Source of the DNA: an uncultured Collinsella sp.
GTDB lineage: Bacteria > Actinomycetota > Coriobacteriia > Coriobacteriales > Coriobacteriaceae
DNA length: 60,800 bases
Reading direction: 5' to 3'
Assembly (NCBI GenBank): GCA_958445065.1
Contig: CAUCQW010000014.1
Coordinates: forward strand, 1 to 60,800
Shown: piece after piece, positions 7,224 through 19,639 of the stretch
Numbering within the stretch: position 1 is the first letter of the stretch
Layout: each line of letters starts with the position of its first letter
Made by a program: the position numbers and the translations under genes
The notes under the pieces: generated by a model
Seen by the model: the letters and a program-made list of their open reading frames with translations, nothing else
Database searches by the model: none
Told to the model about the DNA's origin: nothing

Positions 7224-9650
7224 ATGGAATCGTTGTACCGAAAGTATCGCCCGCTCACCTTCGACTCCGTGGTGGGCCAGCAGCATATCGTCTCGACGCT
7301 CGAGCACGCCATCACCGAGGGGCGCCTGTCCCACGCCTACCTGTTCTGCGGACCGCGCGGCACGGGCAAGACCACCATGGCGCGCATTCTGGCCAAGGCA
7401 CTGCTGTGCCGCAATGCCGAGGCGGCGCGCGCCGAGGGTGCAAGCGGCTGCATGCCCGACGGTACTTGCGAGGAGTGCGAGCTCATTGCCGAGGGCAACC
7501 ACCCGGATGTCTACGAGCTCGATGCCGCAAGCCGCACGGGCGTGGACAATGTGCGCGAGGAGATCATCAACTCCGTCAACTTTGCCCCGGTGCGCGGCAA
7601 GTACAAGATCTATATCATCGACGAGGTCCACATGCTCACGACGGCGGCGTTCAACGCGCTGCTCAAGACGCTTGAGGAGCCGCCGGCGCACGTGATCTTT
7701 GTGCTGTGCACCACCGACCCGCAAAAGATTCTGGAGACCATCCTCTCGCGCTGCCAGCGTTTCGATTTCCATCGCATCGGCAACGAGGATATCGAGCACC
7801 GCCTGGCATACGTGTGCGAGCAGGAGGGCTTCGATTACGACGATGAGGCGCTGGCTATCGTGGCGCGCCATGCCAAGGGCGGCATGCGCGACGCGTTGTC
7901 CACGCTGGAGCAGCTGAGCGTCTTTGGCAACGGTTCTGTGCATGCGGACGACGCCCGCTCTCTTTTAGGCGAGGTTTCGGACCAGATTCTGGGCGAGTTT
8001 TCCCGCGCCATTGCCGATCGCGATGTTGCCGAGCTCTATGGACTGATCCGTACGCAGGTCGAGGAAGGAAACGACCTGCTGGAGCTGACGCGCGACCTGG
8101 TGGCGCACGTGCGTGACGTGTACGTTGCCTGCGTTGCCGGTGCTCGTGCCGAGCTGTTTGAGGGCGGCTCCGAGCAGGCCGAGGCGCTTGCTGCCGAGGC
8201 CGCTGCCTTTGGCGAGCATCCTGCCGACCGCCTGGCCCGTGTGCTGACGGTGCTCGACGATGCCGCACTGGAGATGAGGGGCGCGAGCGACGTGCGCCTG
8301 GTGCTCGAGATTGCCTGCACGCGTCTGGCGCGTCCCGAGGCCGATTTAACGATTGAGGCATTGGCCGAGCGCGTGGCACGCCTGGAGGCCATGGTTGCCA
8401 ACGGCGCCGTGCCGGCGAGCGTGGCTGCTGCTCAGGCCGCCGCGCCTGCAGCATCCGTACCCGCTGCTGCCCAACAGCCGACGCTCATTTCGGGCGCTCG
8501 TGCTGCCGCTCCGGCGGCATCCGCTGCCCCTGCTGCTACGTCCGCGCGCCAGGGTGGCATGCCTTGGGACCGTGGTGCTGCCGCTCCGGCGGCTCAGCCT
8601 GCACCCGTGTCAGCTTCCAAGCCTGCAGCGCCTGCACCTCAGCCTGCGCCGGCTCCGACGCCTCAGCCCCAGTCCAACAATGCCGCCCAGGTTGCTGCCG
8701 CCGGCGCCGCCGAGACCCCCGCGGTCGAGGACGCCGGCGAGCTGCAGCGCAAATGGGCCGAGGTCGTCGAGCGCGTCAAGGCGCGTCAGGCTTCCTACGC
8801 AGGGCTTTTGCTCAACGCCCGCGCCACGGCCGACGACGGCTCCAAGCTCACGGTCTCGTTCCCCGCGGGTTCGACTTTTGCCATTAAGATGCTCGGTCGC
8901 GCCGATACGCAGTCGGTGGTCCTACCGACGGTCTGCGCGGTCTTCGGTCGTCGTACCGTCGACTATGTCCTGGATGGGGGTGGCACGCCGGCTCCTCAAC
9001 ATGAGGAGCATTCTCCATCTGCACGGGCTGCGGCATCTGCGGACCCGCAACCCGTGTCCTCGGCGGCCCCTGTATCCTCGAGCGCCAGCGCGCCGCAGCA
9101 GCAAGCGGCACCGGTAACGGCATCGACCTCGTCGGCGCCTAAGCCCGCGGCGCCCAAACCGGCTGCTCCGACACCCGCGCCCAAGCCTGCCTCGCCCGCG
9201 CCCAAGTCGTCTGACCTGGGCAAAGCCCCCTGGCTGCGCTCCGACAACCCCGCCGGCGCTCCTGCCACGGGCAAGCTCCCGACCGAGCCCGCGCCCCGAG
9301 CGCCCGAGCGCGCGTCCGCTCCCAAGGCTCAGCCCGCCGCGCCGTCTGCGCCATGGGAATCCGAGCAGGTTCCCTACGACGATGCCATGGTTGGCGGTTT
9401 TGTTGCCGATGCTGGTGGGGACGATCTGCCTCCGTTCGACGTGCCGGGTGCGGCGTCCGCGCCCAAGTCCGCTGCAACTGCCCCCAAAGAGGAGGACGCT
9501 CCTGCAGCTCCCTGGGAGTCCAACTCCGGTGCGGGCGGCCCCTTCGGCCATCAGGGTGCAGCCCCGAGCATCCCGCAGACCGAGGACGAGGCCAAAGCCC
9601 TCATCCGCAGCGTCTTCGGCCAGTCCACCATCTTCAAGCCGGTGGAGTAG
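7224..9650 (+). CDS. dnaX: DNA polymerase III gamma/tau subunit
   Basis: This 808-residue clamp-loader ATPase starts at the ATG at 7224 behind GGGGGAG. It begins with the family hallmark YRKYRP, then Walker A GPRGTGKT (43-50), a zinc module with Cys62, Cys76, Cys82 and Cys85, a Walker B region YIIDEVHML and the SRC motif LSRCQRF. After the AAA+ and oligomerisation domains, a long low-complexity linker of Ala, Pro, Ser and Lys (about residues 390-800) is interrupted by a compact domain near 500-590, consistent with tau domain V regions. No A-rich frameshift site like that of E. coli dnaX was seen. An in-frame extension upstream of 7224 is spurious, because it overlaps the divergent gene. ybaB and recR lie downstream, a classic grouping. 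Confidence 0.97.
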   Translation: MESLYRKYRPLTFDSVVGQQHIVSTLEHAITEGRLSHAYLFCGPRGTGKTTMARILAKALLCRNAEAARAEGASGCMPDGTCEECELIAEGNHPDVYELDAASRTGVDNVREEIINSVNFAPVRGKYKIYIIDEVHMLTTAAFNALLKTLEEPPAHVIFVLCTTDPQKILETILSRCQRFDFHRIGNEDIEHRLAYVCEQEGFDYDDEALAIVARHAKGGMRDALSTLEQLSVFGNGSVHADDARSLLGEVSDQILGEFSRAIADRDVAELYGLIRTQVEEGNDLLELTRDLVAHVRDVYVACVAGARAELFEGGSEQAEALAAEAAAFGEHPADRLARVLTVLDDAALEMRGASDVRLVLEIACTRLARPEADLTIEALAERVARLEAMVANGAVPASVAAAQAAAPAASVPAAAQQPTLISGARAAAPAASAAPAATSARQGGMPWDRGAAAPAAQPAPVSASKPAAPAPQPAPAPTPQPQSNNAAQVAAAGAAETPAVEDAGELQRKWAEVVERVKARQASYAGLLLNARATADDGSKLTVSFPAGSTFAIKMLGRADTQSVVLPTVCAVFGRRTVDYVLDGGGTPAPQHEEHSPSARAAASADPQPVSSAAPVSSSASAPQQQAAPVTASTSSAPKPAAPKPAAPTPAPKPASPAPKSSDLGKAPWLRSDNPAGAPATGKLPTEPAPRAPERASAPKAQPAAPSAPWESEQVPYDDAMVGGFVADAGGDDLPPFDVPGAASAPKSAATAPKEEDAPAAPWESNSGAGGPFGHQGAAPSIPQTEDEAKALIRSVFGQSTIFKPVE

Positions 9651-9671
9651 CTGCGCAGGCGGGTATACTGC

Positions 9672-10145
9672 TCAAGAAGAGAACCCCTTGCCCGGGCGCA
9701 TCTGTATTTCGGACATGTGCAACGTGGTGCCGCGTATATCGCATTCGAGCAGACAGGCGCGTGACGGTCGGCCTAGGATGCTGAGGTCGATACGATACGT
9801 CGCATGGCTGTCCGTGTACTCGACTTGCTCGGCGTTGACGGTTGCTCCGATTGTAAATAAAGAGCCCAGTTCGGCATCGACAATCTTGGAGTCCTTTATC
9901 TTGACCTTGAACTCTTGGTAGAGGGACGGGCTGTTGTAGTAAATGGTTCGGGTTCCGTCGGTGCATTCATCGGTCGTCTCCCATTTGACGACGGGCTGGT
10001 CCGAGCTGGCTATCAGCAGTTCTGCTCCAAAAGCTATGGCATGGGTGATGATAACCAGTAATACCCAGACGACAAAGAGATAGAGAACCACATATGCAAC
10101 GGGGTGTTTTGAGCGGACGTTTTGGAGTACGGCTGGGACATTCAC
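9672..10145 (-). CDS. Hypothetical membrane-anchored protein
   Basis: This 157-residue protein has one N-terminal transmembrane segment (about residues 17-40) and a C-terminal extracytoplasmic domain of about 115 residues with four cysteines but no recognised motif. It starts with GTG at 10145, supported by GGAGG on the minus strand at 10153-10157. It sits alone between dnaX (convergent) and ybaB (divergent). I do not recognise a family. Confidence 0.65.
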   Translation of the reverse strand: MNVPAVLQNVRSKHPVAYVVLYLFVVWVLLVIITHAIAFGAELLIASSDQPVVKWETTDECTDGTRTIYYNSPSLYQEFKVKIKDSKIVDAELGSLFTIGATVNAEQVEYTDSHATYRIDLSILGRPSRACLLECDIRGTTLHMSEIQMRPGKGFSS

Positions 10146-10297
10146 GAGGGCACCTCCAAATCGTCATCTATGACAATCAAATTATACCCAGCCGCCATGC
10201 GTGCCGCCTCGAGCAGCGGCTCGGCATTTTGCCATGTAGCCTTGTAGCCCTACGCATAAACTGCCTGGTTCCAGCTCTGCTAGATGTAGCTTGAGAT

Positions 10298-10333
10298 AAT
10301 TATGCAACCTTGCATAATTCGACCTTGCATAAT
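10298..10333. promoter_or_regulatory. Palindrome with a third half-site upstream of ybaB
   Basis: A perfect inverted repeat with 10-bp arms (10298-10307 and 10310-10319, 2-nt spacer) reads AATTATGCAA/TTGCATAATT. A further TTGCATAAT follows at 10325-10333. It lies in the 349-bp gap between the divergent 9672-10145 gene and ybaB and looks like an operator. TTGCATAAT also contains a possible -10 box (CATAAT). The same 9-mer recurs upstream of two other genes in the window. Nothing else supported was seen in this gap. Confidence 0.5.
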
Positions 10334-10494
10334 CTTGGGCGTGCGTCACGCTCAAGGACATGTATATCGACTGAGGTAGCGTGTCCGCCCCGCTTGCTTG
10401 CCCCGCGCCGTGGTACGATTTTTGAGTTTGAAAGTCCCGCCGTGCTCCGGCTGCCCTTGCAGCTCGGCGCGCGGCCGCACGTAAAGGAGCCATC

Positions 10495-10815
10495 ATGGCC
10501 GGTATGAACATGCAGCAGATGATGAAGCAGGCCCGCAAGATGCAGGAGCAGCTTGCCGCCGCGCAGGAGAACCTCAAGTCCCAGACCGTCGACGCCTCTG
10601 CCGGCGGCGGCATGGTCAAGGTGACCGTCAACGGCGAGATGGAGCTCGTCAACCTCACCATCGATCCCGATGCGCTCGATCCCGAGGACGTCGATATGCT
10701 GCAGGACATGATCATGGCTGCCGTCAACGAGGCCGTCCGCGGCGTCAACGAGCTCGCCAACAAGCAGATGGGCGCCATCACCGGCGGCCTCAACATCCCG
10801 GGCATGCCGTTCTAA
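10495..10815 (+). CDS. YbaB/EbfC-family nucleoid-associated protein
   Basis: This 106-residue protein has the Met- and Gln-rich start and the mixed alpha/beta pattern of YbaB/EbfC proteins, small dimers that bind DNA. It starts at the ATG at 10495 behind AAAGGAG. It lies between dnaX and recR, the usual neighbourhood of this gene in bacteria, with only 13 nt separating it from recR. The identification rests on length, composition and context together. Confidence 0.92.
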   Translation: MAGMNMQQMMKQARKMQEQLAAAQENLKSQTVDASAGGGMVKVTVNGEMELVNLTIDPDALDPEDVDMLQDMIMAAVNEAVRGVNELANKQMGAITGGLNIPGMPF

Positions 10816-10828
10816 GACACGCATATAT

Positions 10829-11425
10829 ATGAGTGCGAATCACAGTCTGCAAAAACTGCTCGATGAGCTGGGCCGCCTGCCGGGCATTGGTCCCAAGTCA
10901 GCTCAGCGCATCGCCTATTACCTGTTGGAGGCTGACGCCGAGGAGGCGCGCCGCCTGGCCGAGGCCATCCTGGAGGTTAAGCAGGAGGTTCACTTTTGCA
11001 GCCGCTGCTTTAACTACGCCACGGCCGACGAGTGCTCCATCTGCCAGGATTCGATGCGCGACACCACTCGCATTTGCGTGGTGGGCGAGCCGCGCGACGT
11101 CCAGGCGATCGAGCGCACGGGCAGCTACCACGGTCTCTACCACGTATTGGGCGGCGTGATCAGCCCCATGGACAAGATTGGCCCCGAGCAGCTGCACATC
11201 CGCGAGCTGCTGGCACGCTTGGGTCACGAGGACATCCACGAGGTCATCATCGCCACCAACCCCAATATTGAGGGCGAGACCACGGCGAGCTACCTGGCCC
11301 GCACTATCAAGCCGCTGGGCGTCGAGGTGTCGCGTCTGGCGAGCGGTCTGCCCGTGGGCGGCGACCTGGAGTATGCCGACGAGCTTACGCTCGGGCGCGC
11401 CATCGAGGCCCGTCGCACGATTTAG
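10829..11425 (+). CDS. recR: Recombination mediator RecR
   Basis: This 198-residue recombination protein carries the N-terminal helix-hairpin-helix ([14 protein letters not shown]), a four-cysteine zinc finger (Cys57, Cys60, Cys69, Cys72) and a Toprim domain ending in the characteristic [12 protein letters not shown] region. RecR works with RecF and RecO to load RecA at gaps and breaks. The ATG at 10829 lacks a strong Shine-Dalgarno site and follows the ybaB stop by 13 nt, so translation may be coupled. Length is normal for the family. Confidence 0.97.
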   Translation: MSANHSLQKLLDELGRLPGIGPKSAQRIAYYLLEADAEEARRLAEAILEVKQEVHFCSRCFNYATADECSICQDSMRDTTRICVVGEPRDVQAIERTGSYHGLYHVLGGVISPMDKIGPEQLHIRELLARLGHEDIHEVIIATNPNIEGETTASYLARTIKPLGVEVSRLASGLPVGGDLEYADELTLGRAIEARRTI

Positions 11426-11462
11426 GTGGCGAGCCTGCTCCTGCCGTATGTTTTCCTCGCGA

Positions 11463-11492
11463 CGCACGGGGTAGTCATAATTTCCCCGTGCG
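11463..11492 (+). terminator. Hairpin downstream of recR
   Basis: Perfect 9-bp GC-rich arms (11463-11471 and 11484-11492) enclose a 12-nt AT-rich loop 37 nt after recR. The run that follows is only weakly T-rich (ACTGTAAGTTTGTTG). This is probably a transcription terminator. Confidence 0.5.
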
Positions 11493-11630
11493 ACTGTAAG
11501 TTTGTTGTGCAACAAAGATGCTTTGTATCCGCTTATCGCATGGATGCTTCCACTCGCATCCTTAATTTGCCCATTCGTTGCGCAACCTTTTGGGTTCGCT
11601 GATACACTCAAAATGGATTCGAATGAATGC

Positions 11631-11653
11631 GCCGCTCCCGAGCGGCGTGTTTT
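11631..11653 (+). terminator. Terminator-like hairpin just upstream of a ribosome binding site
   Basis: GCCGCT (11631-11636) pairs with AGCGGC (11641-11646), followed by GTGTTTTT, only about 10 nt before the GGAGGAG that serves the next gene. A candidate promoter (TTGCGC 11578-11583, 19-nt spacer, TACACT 11603-11608) lies upstream, so the hairpin would be in the 5' leader and may act as an attenuator. Confidence 0.5.
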
Positions 11654-11669
11654 TGTTGGAGGAGAACGC

Positions 11670-12575
11670 ATGCGGCCCGGTGGCACTCAGACAAAGCGCG
11701 GCACCGCGGTGCGCATGCGACGCCGACTGGGCTTGGCGCCGCGGGCGTACGCACTGCTGTCTTGCTCGCTGGTGCTGGTCATAGCTGGCGTTTCTGCCTA
11801 TGGCATGACCGTGCCGTCCATGATGCAGGCACATGCCGCACGCGAACCGCGCGTGGGGCATGAGGTCAAAAGTGATCTGGGCACCACGACTGGATATGCT
11901 TGGGCAAGTGTGGTCGCGCATATTGTGTTTGGCGCCGACGACGCGGACGGCGCCGAGGCCCCGGACAACGAAGTCACGCTTGCCAATGGCAAAACCATCG
12001 TGCTCACCAACACCAAGATCATCGATCGGTTGTCCAACAATAGCGTGGCGGCAACGGTGAATAAGGTCGAGCAGCAGAAGGAGCAGGACGCCCAGCAGTC
12101 CGGAAAGCCCGGTAGCTCGGATACTTCTGGCTCCGGCTCGGATTCGTCGAGTTCGGGCGGCGGCTCTGGGTCGGGTTCCTCTGCCGGAGGGTCTGGAAAC
12201 GGCGGCTCGACGGGCGGCAACACTGACAACGATGCAAACTCCGGTGGCCTTTCCGCTGCTGAGGAAGAGAGCATTCACAGTTGGCTTGTGACCAAGTACA
12301 ACATGCTCGACGGCTATGTTTCTCGTGCCAATGACGTGGTTTCGACCTATAACTCTACGGGAGATCCCAGGCCGTGCGACAGCCTGGTCGGGGAGATGTT
12401 TGTCATTCGAGCCGAGTTCGGTCGTCAGACATTCTCGCCCCGGTCAAAGTGGTATCAGCAGTATGCCAATCTGTGGGGCTGTTACACCAACCTATGTCAA
12501 TGGGTCGGCCATTACGGCGATGATGACGTCGCGCTCGGTAACTTCAACAATAACGTGGCGGCGCTTGCCCTATGA
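11670..12575 (+). CDS. Membrane-anchored hypothetical protein of the kinase/FHA trio
   Basis: This 301-residue protein has a basic N-terminus, one transmembrane segment (about residues 25-48), an extracytoplasmic region, a Ser/Gly-rich linker (about 145-190) and a C-terminal domain of about 110 residues with three cysteines. The ATG at 11670 is preceded by GGAGGAG at 11658-11664; an in-frame extension upstream to 11502 is unlikely. The stop overlaps the kinase start (ATGA), so the two are co-translated. I do not recognise the C-terminal domain. It may be the sensor or a substrate of the adjacent kinase, which has no large external domain of its own. Confidence 0.75.
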   Translation: MRPGGTQTKRGTAVRMRRRLGLAPRAYALLSCSLVLVIAGVSAYGMTVPSMMQAHAAREPRVGHEVKSDLGTTTGYAWASVVAHIVFGADDADGAEAPDNEVTLANGKTIVLTNTKIIDRLSNNSVAATVNKVEQQKEQDAQQSGKPGSSDTSGSGSDSSSSGGGSGSGSSAGGSGNGGSTGGNTDNDANSGGLSAAEEESIHSWLVTKYNMLDGYVSRANDVVSTYNSTGDPRPCDSLVGEMFVIRAEFGRQTFSPRSKWYQQYANLWGCYTNLCQWVGHYGDDDVALGNFNNNVAALAL

Positions 12576-14416
12576 TGACCGATCTTGCATCCACCACACC
12601 ACAATCGCTCGGTCGCGATCCCATGGTCGGCCTGCGCCTGGCGCGTGTCGACGGGTTTGAGCCGGCCATTGCGCTCGGTCAGGACGAACTGCCTGCCTAT
12701 CTGCGTCGTTTTACGATGCTGTTTGCCGACGATGCCACCATGCGCCGTGGCGGTATCGGCCGCGTGACGCGTGCCGTCAACGCCCAAGGCGAGGCCGTGG
12801 CGCTCAAGCAGCTCATCTTGCCGACGCGCGATGAGTTTGACGACGATGCAACTCACGAGGCGCTGGTCGCCAAGTTCAAGGCGGCGTTTCGCGAGGAATA
12901 TGAATGCCATCGCGCCCTTTCGGGCCTTAAGGGCTTTCCCCGCCTCTATGGCTGGGGCGAGGTCGACGGTGTGCCTGCAATTGTCATGGAATGGGTCGAG
13001 GGCGAGACGCTTGCCCGCTTGCGTTCGCGACTTGCCGTGGACGATGCCGGACGCCTGTCGCCGCTTGTGGCGGCGCGTCTGGGTCGCGACCTGTTCGATC
13101 TGCTCTGCCGCATGAGCCTGGTGGGGGAGGGCTTTGTCCATCGCGATATCTCGCCCGCTAATATTATGGTGCGTACGGCGCGTCTACCGCTTGACCGGCA
13201 GCTTGCCGAGGGCACCTTTGACCTGTGCCTGATCGACTTTGGCTCGTCGCTGGCGCTTGAGCCTGCGTCGGCCGTGGCCGGTACCGGCGGCAAGGCGTCG
13301 TTTACGGAGCGCTATGCCACGCTGCGTCGCGCGACGGTTGCCTATGCCCCGCCCGAGATGCTCACCGACGATATTCCCGACCTGCGCGCTTTGCGTATGT
13401 CGCCGGCGATCGACGTCTATGCCGCAGCAAGCACGGTTTACGAGCTCATTGCCGGCGCCGCGCCATACGAAGCCGCGCCGAGCACTTCGGGCACCTCGGG
13501 TTCGCGCAAAAAGACGCGCGACATCGCCAGCCCCTACCGTCTCAAGATGGACACGCTGCCCGACTATCCCATTGGTGCCCATGCGCCCGGTTGCGATTTG
13601 ACTCAGCTGCTTCGTCGTGAGCCCGATGTGGCGCTCGCTGCGGCCGAGCAGGCCCAGCAGCTGGGGCTTGAGCCGGATTCCGAGGAGCTACGCGATGCGC
13701 TGGCGTTTGTCGATGCCCAGCTGTTCGACGTGGTGATGGCCTGTCTGTCCAGCCATCAAAAAGATCGTCCCGAGCCGGCGGCGGTCGAGGCGGCGCTCTC
13801 GGCGTTTTGTGACCACTATGCGCAAAATGTCGGTCGTTCGCTCCGCGGCGAGCCGCTCACGCCGTGCCCCATGGATGCGTCTGGCCGCGCGGTTCGTCGC
13901 GCGCTGATGGTCGGCGCGACGGTCGTCTGTGGCGTGGTTTGGGCTGTGGTCGTGGTTTCGGCCGCGCTGCTGGCGTCGGGCGCTCGCGTGACGGCGACTT
14001 TGGGATCGCTCGTGTGGTCTGGGTCGCTACCGGGTATTATTGCCGCACTGGCGTTGGCGCTGCCAGGCATAGCCGGCGTTGCCGCGGGGGCACTTGCGCG
14101 CGATCGGCGCTCGGGCTTCCTGCAGGGTGTGCTTGCGCTTTCTGCCTGCGAGGTTCCGGTGCTGGTTGTGGCTGCATGTAGCGTATTTTCCCAACGCGCC
14201 GTGATGGGCGGCCTTGTTGCCGCTCTGGTTGCAACCTATACGCTTACGTGGTTTTTGCTTGCGATGGGCTTTGCCTTTGAACTTCCCGTTTCGGCACCGC
14301 GACGCACAAAAGCCCAGATGGCGACTCCGCTTGCCGGTGGAGCCGCAGCTGTCCGTACTTTTGGCGGACCTGTCGAAGTATCGTCCGATTCTATTTCTAC
14401 GACCAAGGAGGCCTAG
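12572..14416 (+). CDS. Membrane Ser/Thr protein kinase
   Basis: This 614-residue Hanks-type kinase has the ATP-binding lysine in VALKQ (Lys79), the catalytic loop HRDISPANI (His190-Asp192), the DFG motif (222-224) and a YAPPEML segment in place of APE. A large insert follows the core lobe, and the C-terminus has about four transmembrane helices (about residues 445-580). It lacks PASTA or other external sensor repeats. The start overlaps the upstream stop; the ATG at 12575 is a possible alternative. A FHA-domain protein follows after 3 nt, the usual reader of threonine phosphorylation, so these genes probably form one phospho-signalling unit. Confidence 0.92.
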   Translation: MMTDLASTTPQSLGRDPMVGLRLARVDGFEPAIALGQDELPAYLRRFTMLFADDATMRRGGIGRVTRAVNAQGEAVALKQLILPTRDEFDDDATHEALVAKFKAAFREEYECHRALSGLKGFPRLYGWGEVDGVPAIVMEWVEGETLARLRSRLAVDDAGRLSPLVAARLGRDLFDLLCRMSLVGEGFVHRDISPANIMVRTARLPLDRQLAEGTFDLCLIDFGSSLALEPASAVAGTGGKASFTERYATLRRATVAYAPPEMLTDDIPDLRALRMSPAIDVYAAASTVYELIAGAAPYEAAPSTSGTSGSRKKTRDIASPYRLKMDTLPDYPIGAHAPGCDLTQLLRREPDVALAAAEQAQQLGLEPDSEELRDALAFVDAQLFDVVMACLSSHQKDRPEPAAVEAALSAFCDHYAQNVGRSLRGEPLTPCPMDASGRAVRRALMVGATVVCGVVWAVVVVSAALLASGARVTATLGSLVWSGSLPGIIAALALALPGIAGVAAGALARDRRSGFLQGVLALSACEVPVLVVAACSVFSQRAVMGGLVAALVATYTLTWFLLAMGFAFELPVSAPRRTKAQMATPLAGGAAAVRTFGGPVEVSSDSISTTKEA

Positions 14417-14419
14417 GTC

Positions 14420-15358
14420 ATGGCATCTCAAGTTGAGCTCACCCCATGCGGGGCCATGTTTGACATCTTTAAGCGCGCAGCGCATCTGAGCCATATCGAG
14501 CTGTGCGGCTTGGTGCTTTCGTCCCGTCCGCTCGCCGACGGCCGCAGCCCGCAGAGCCGAGCCGCCGATCGCTCTTGGGTTTCCCGCTTTATCGTTCGCG
14601 CGCCGGTCGGCACGCTTCAGCAGCGCTACTTTGCCGAATACGGTACCTCGGCTGCGCGTATTATGTCGCAACTGGCCCTGCGCCAGCGCAATCCCATGGA
14701 CTCCACGGCTGTAATCAATATGGTGTGCGGTCCTGCAGGTGAACCGATGGTACGCGCGCTCGAAGAGTGCCACCAGGACACGAATCTCTATCGCAACGCG
14801 CTCGATCGCCTGTCCCAGGCGGCGGAACTCATGCCCGCCGAGCGCGCCGAGGTCGTGCTGGTGCTGTTTGTCGCCGTCGGTTGTTCGGCGGATGTGCGGT
14901 CCTCGGTGAACTATGCCATCGACTACGCGAACGCGACCTGCGGCGGAGGCACATCCACGCCGCGTTCGCTTGGCATGTCGCTGACTGCGGGCGAACGCGA
15001 ACCCGCCCCGGCGCACCCTTTGGGCTTGCTGCGCGTGCAAAACAGTTTTGTCGTGAGCGCCCCGCGCTGGATTCAGCCGAGTGAGCAGGGTGTTGAGATT
15101 GGCGCGCTGGCCACTGGTGAGGGCGATATTACCGACGTCGGCGACGATGTCTCGGCCCGCCATGCCCATATCTGGTGCGATGCTCAAAATATCTGGCACG
15201 TCGAGGACTTGTCGTCCACCAACGGAACCGTGGTGGTAAACGGGGCCACGCGCGTTTGCATTCAGGTCGAGCCCGGCCGTTCCGCCCAGCTCAATCCCGG
15301 CGACGAGCTCAAGCTCGGCGAATCCACTACCTATGCCATCCTCTTCGGTGCCCTCTAG
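14420..15358 (+). CDS. FHA-domain protein partnered with the Ser/Thr kinase
   Basis: This 312-residue protein has an N-terminal region of about 215 residues with no recognised fold and a C-terminal FHA domain (about 218-310) containing VSARHAHI and SSTNGT, the conserved phosphothreonine-binding Ser, His and Asn-Gly elements. The usual Gly-Arg in the first binding loop is replaced by other residues, so affinity may be altered. The ATG at 14420 follows AAGGAGG, inside the end of the kinase gene. It is probably the phosphorylation target or adaptor of the kinase. Confidence 0.88.
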   Translation: MASQVELTPCGAMFDIFKRAAHLSHIELCGLVLSSRPLADGRSPQSRAADRSWVSRFIVRAPVGTLQQRYFAEYGTSAARIMSQLALRQRNPMDSTAVINMVCGPAGEPMVRALEECHQDTNLYRNALDRLSQAAELMPAERAEVVLVLFVAVGCSADVRSSVNYAIDYANATCGGGTSTPRSLGMSLTAGEREPAPAHPLGLLRVQNSFVVSAPRWIQPSEQGVEIGALATGEGDITDVGDDVSARHAHIWCDAQNIWHVEDLSSTNGTVVVNGATRVCIQVEPGRSAQLNPGDELKLGESTTYAILFGAL

Positions 15359-15390
15359 CCGGCAGTTAAGGACGTTCCTTTTCTGCCGGC
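15358..15390. repeat. Hairpin element after the FHA gene
   Basis: GCCGGCAG (15358-15365) pairs with CTGCCGGC (15383-15390), with an inner AAGGA/TCCTT pair. It directly adjoins a CACTTGGGGAC motif found in other intergenic gaps. It may serve as the trio terminator. Confidence 0.5.
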
Positions 15391-15809
15391 ACTTGGGGAC
15401 ACTCCTCGGCGCGCCAGAGCCGGTCGCCCAGGGATGGAGGGGCCATTTTGGCCCTTGGCAGTCACCCAAGGTAAACCTTTACCGCCCGCCTATATTTGCC
15501 GAAATTACACTTGACGGCGGGGTACAATAAACCCGCATGCGGATTTCCGTTGCGGGCGCTTCCCATCGCCGGGGCGTGCCCGGGAGCATCCGGCATGCGG
15601 CCTTTGCGGCGCTCGGTCATGTGCAAGACGGGTAGCTGGGCTTGTGGAGCGCGTGCAGCCCTCCTCGCCTCGGCATGCCTTCTCTCCACGCCATGTACCT
15701 GCTGCTGAGCCTGCCTGCCAGATGATTGGAAGCAACAGCGAAAATCCCATCACGCCAACATCCCGGCGATCGCCGGGGCCTGTATACCTATATGAGAGGA
15801 GAGGGGTAT
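15391..15809 (+). other. Long structured leader upstream of pyruvate oxidoreductase
   Basis: This 420-nt stretch has no supported gene. A repeat-like TTGGGGAC motif is at its start. Further in, 15535-15598 can fold with GCATGCGGAT pairing ATCCGGCATGC (one bulge) around a nested GCTTCCC/GGGAGC stem. Hexamers TTGACG (15511) and TACAAT (15523) are only 6 bp apart, so they are not one promoter. The leader might carry a regulatory RNA structure, but no known riboswitch was recognised. Confidence 0.3.
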
Positions 15810-19349
<3,540 letters not shown>

Positions 19350-19359
19350 GTCTCCCACC

Positions 19360-19484
19360 GCAGGATCTGAGGGCTGACCTTCGCGGACGCCCTCGGACAT
19401 GAAAGAACCCCCGCTGCGCACTACGTGCGGCGGGGGTTCTTTCGTCCTGCGGAGTGTCCGCGAAGGTCAGCCCTCAGATCCTGC
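19360..19484. repeat. 125-nt palindrome enclosing the por terminator
   Basis: Perfect 29-bp arms at 19360-19388 and 19456-19484 flank a second hairpin (14-bp stem at 19401-19414 and 19430-19443). The whole region can fold into one long branched or extended hairpin just after the pyruvate oxidoreductase gene. Confidence 0.85.
19401..19446 (+). terminator. Strong terminator after pyruvate oxidoreductase
   Basis: GAAAGAACCCCCGC pairs with GCGGGGGTTCTTTC, with further CGCAC/GTGCG pairing in the loop. The TTCTTTCG tail fits rho-independent termination; the structure is symmetrical and could work in both directions. Confidence 0.8.
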
Positions 19485-19553
19485 TACGACTACGTCCTCG
19501 GATTGTGTGGGCGGATGAAGGACGTAGTTGGCGGGTATTCCGTCCCTTTCGCT

Positions 19554-19576
19554 GTTTCGCGGCTTTGCCGCGAAAC
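19554..19576. repeat. Small perfect hairpin
   Basis: GTTTCGCGGC and GCCGCGAAAC form a 10-bp stem with a 3-nt loop in the gap before carbamate kinase. It is possibly a short palindromic repeat unit. Confidence 0.5.
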
Positions 19577-19639
19577 CTCGCGCCACTTTGGGGATGGATG
19601 GGGGACTTGGCTGTTGCCGCCTTTTCGGAGCTCTTCTTT

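Noticed and set aside
15511..15528. TTGACG and TACAAT as one promoter before the pyruvate oxidoreductase gene
   Set aside because: The two hexamers are only 6 bp apart, too close to be a -35/-10 pair.
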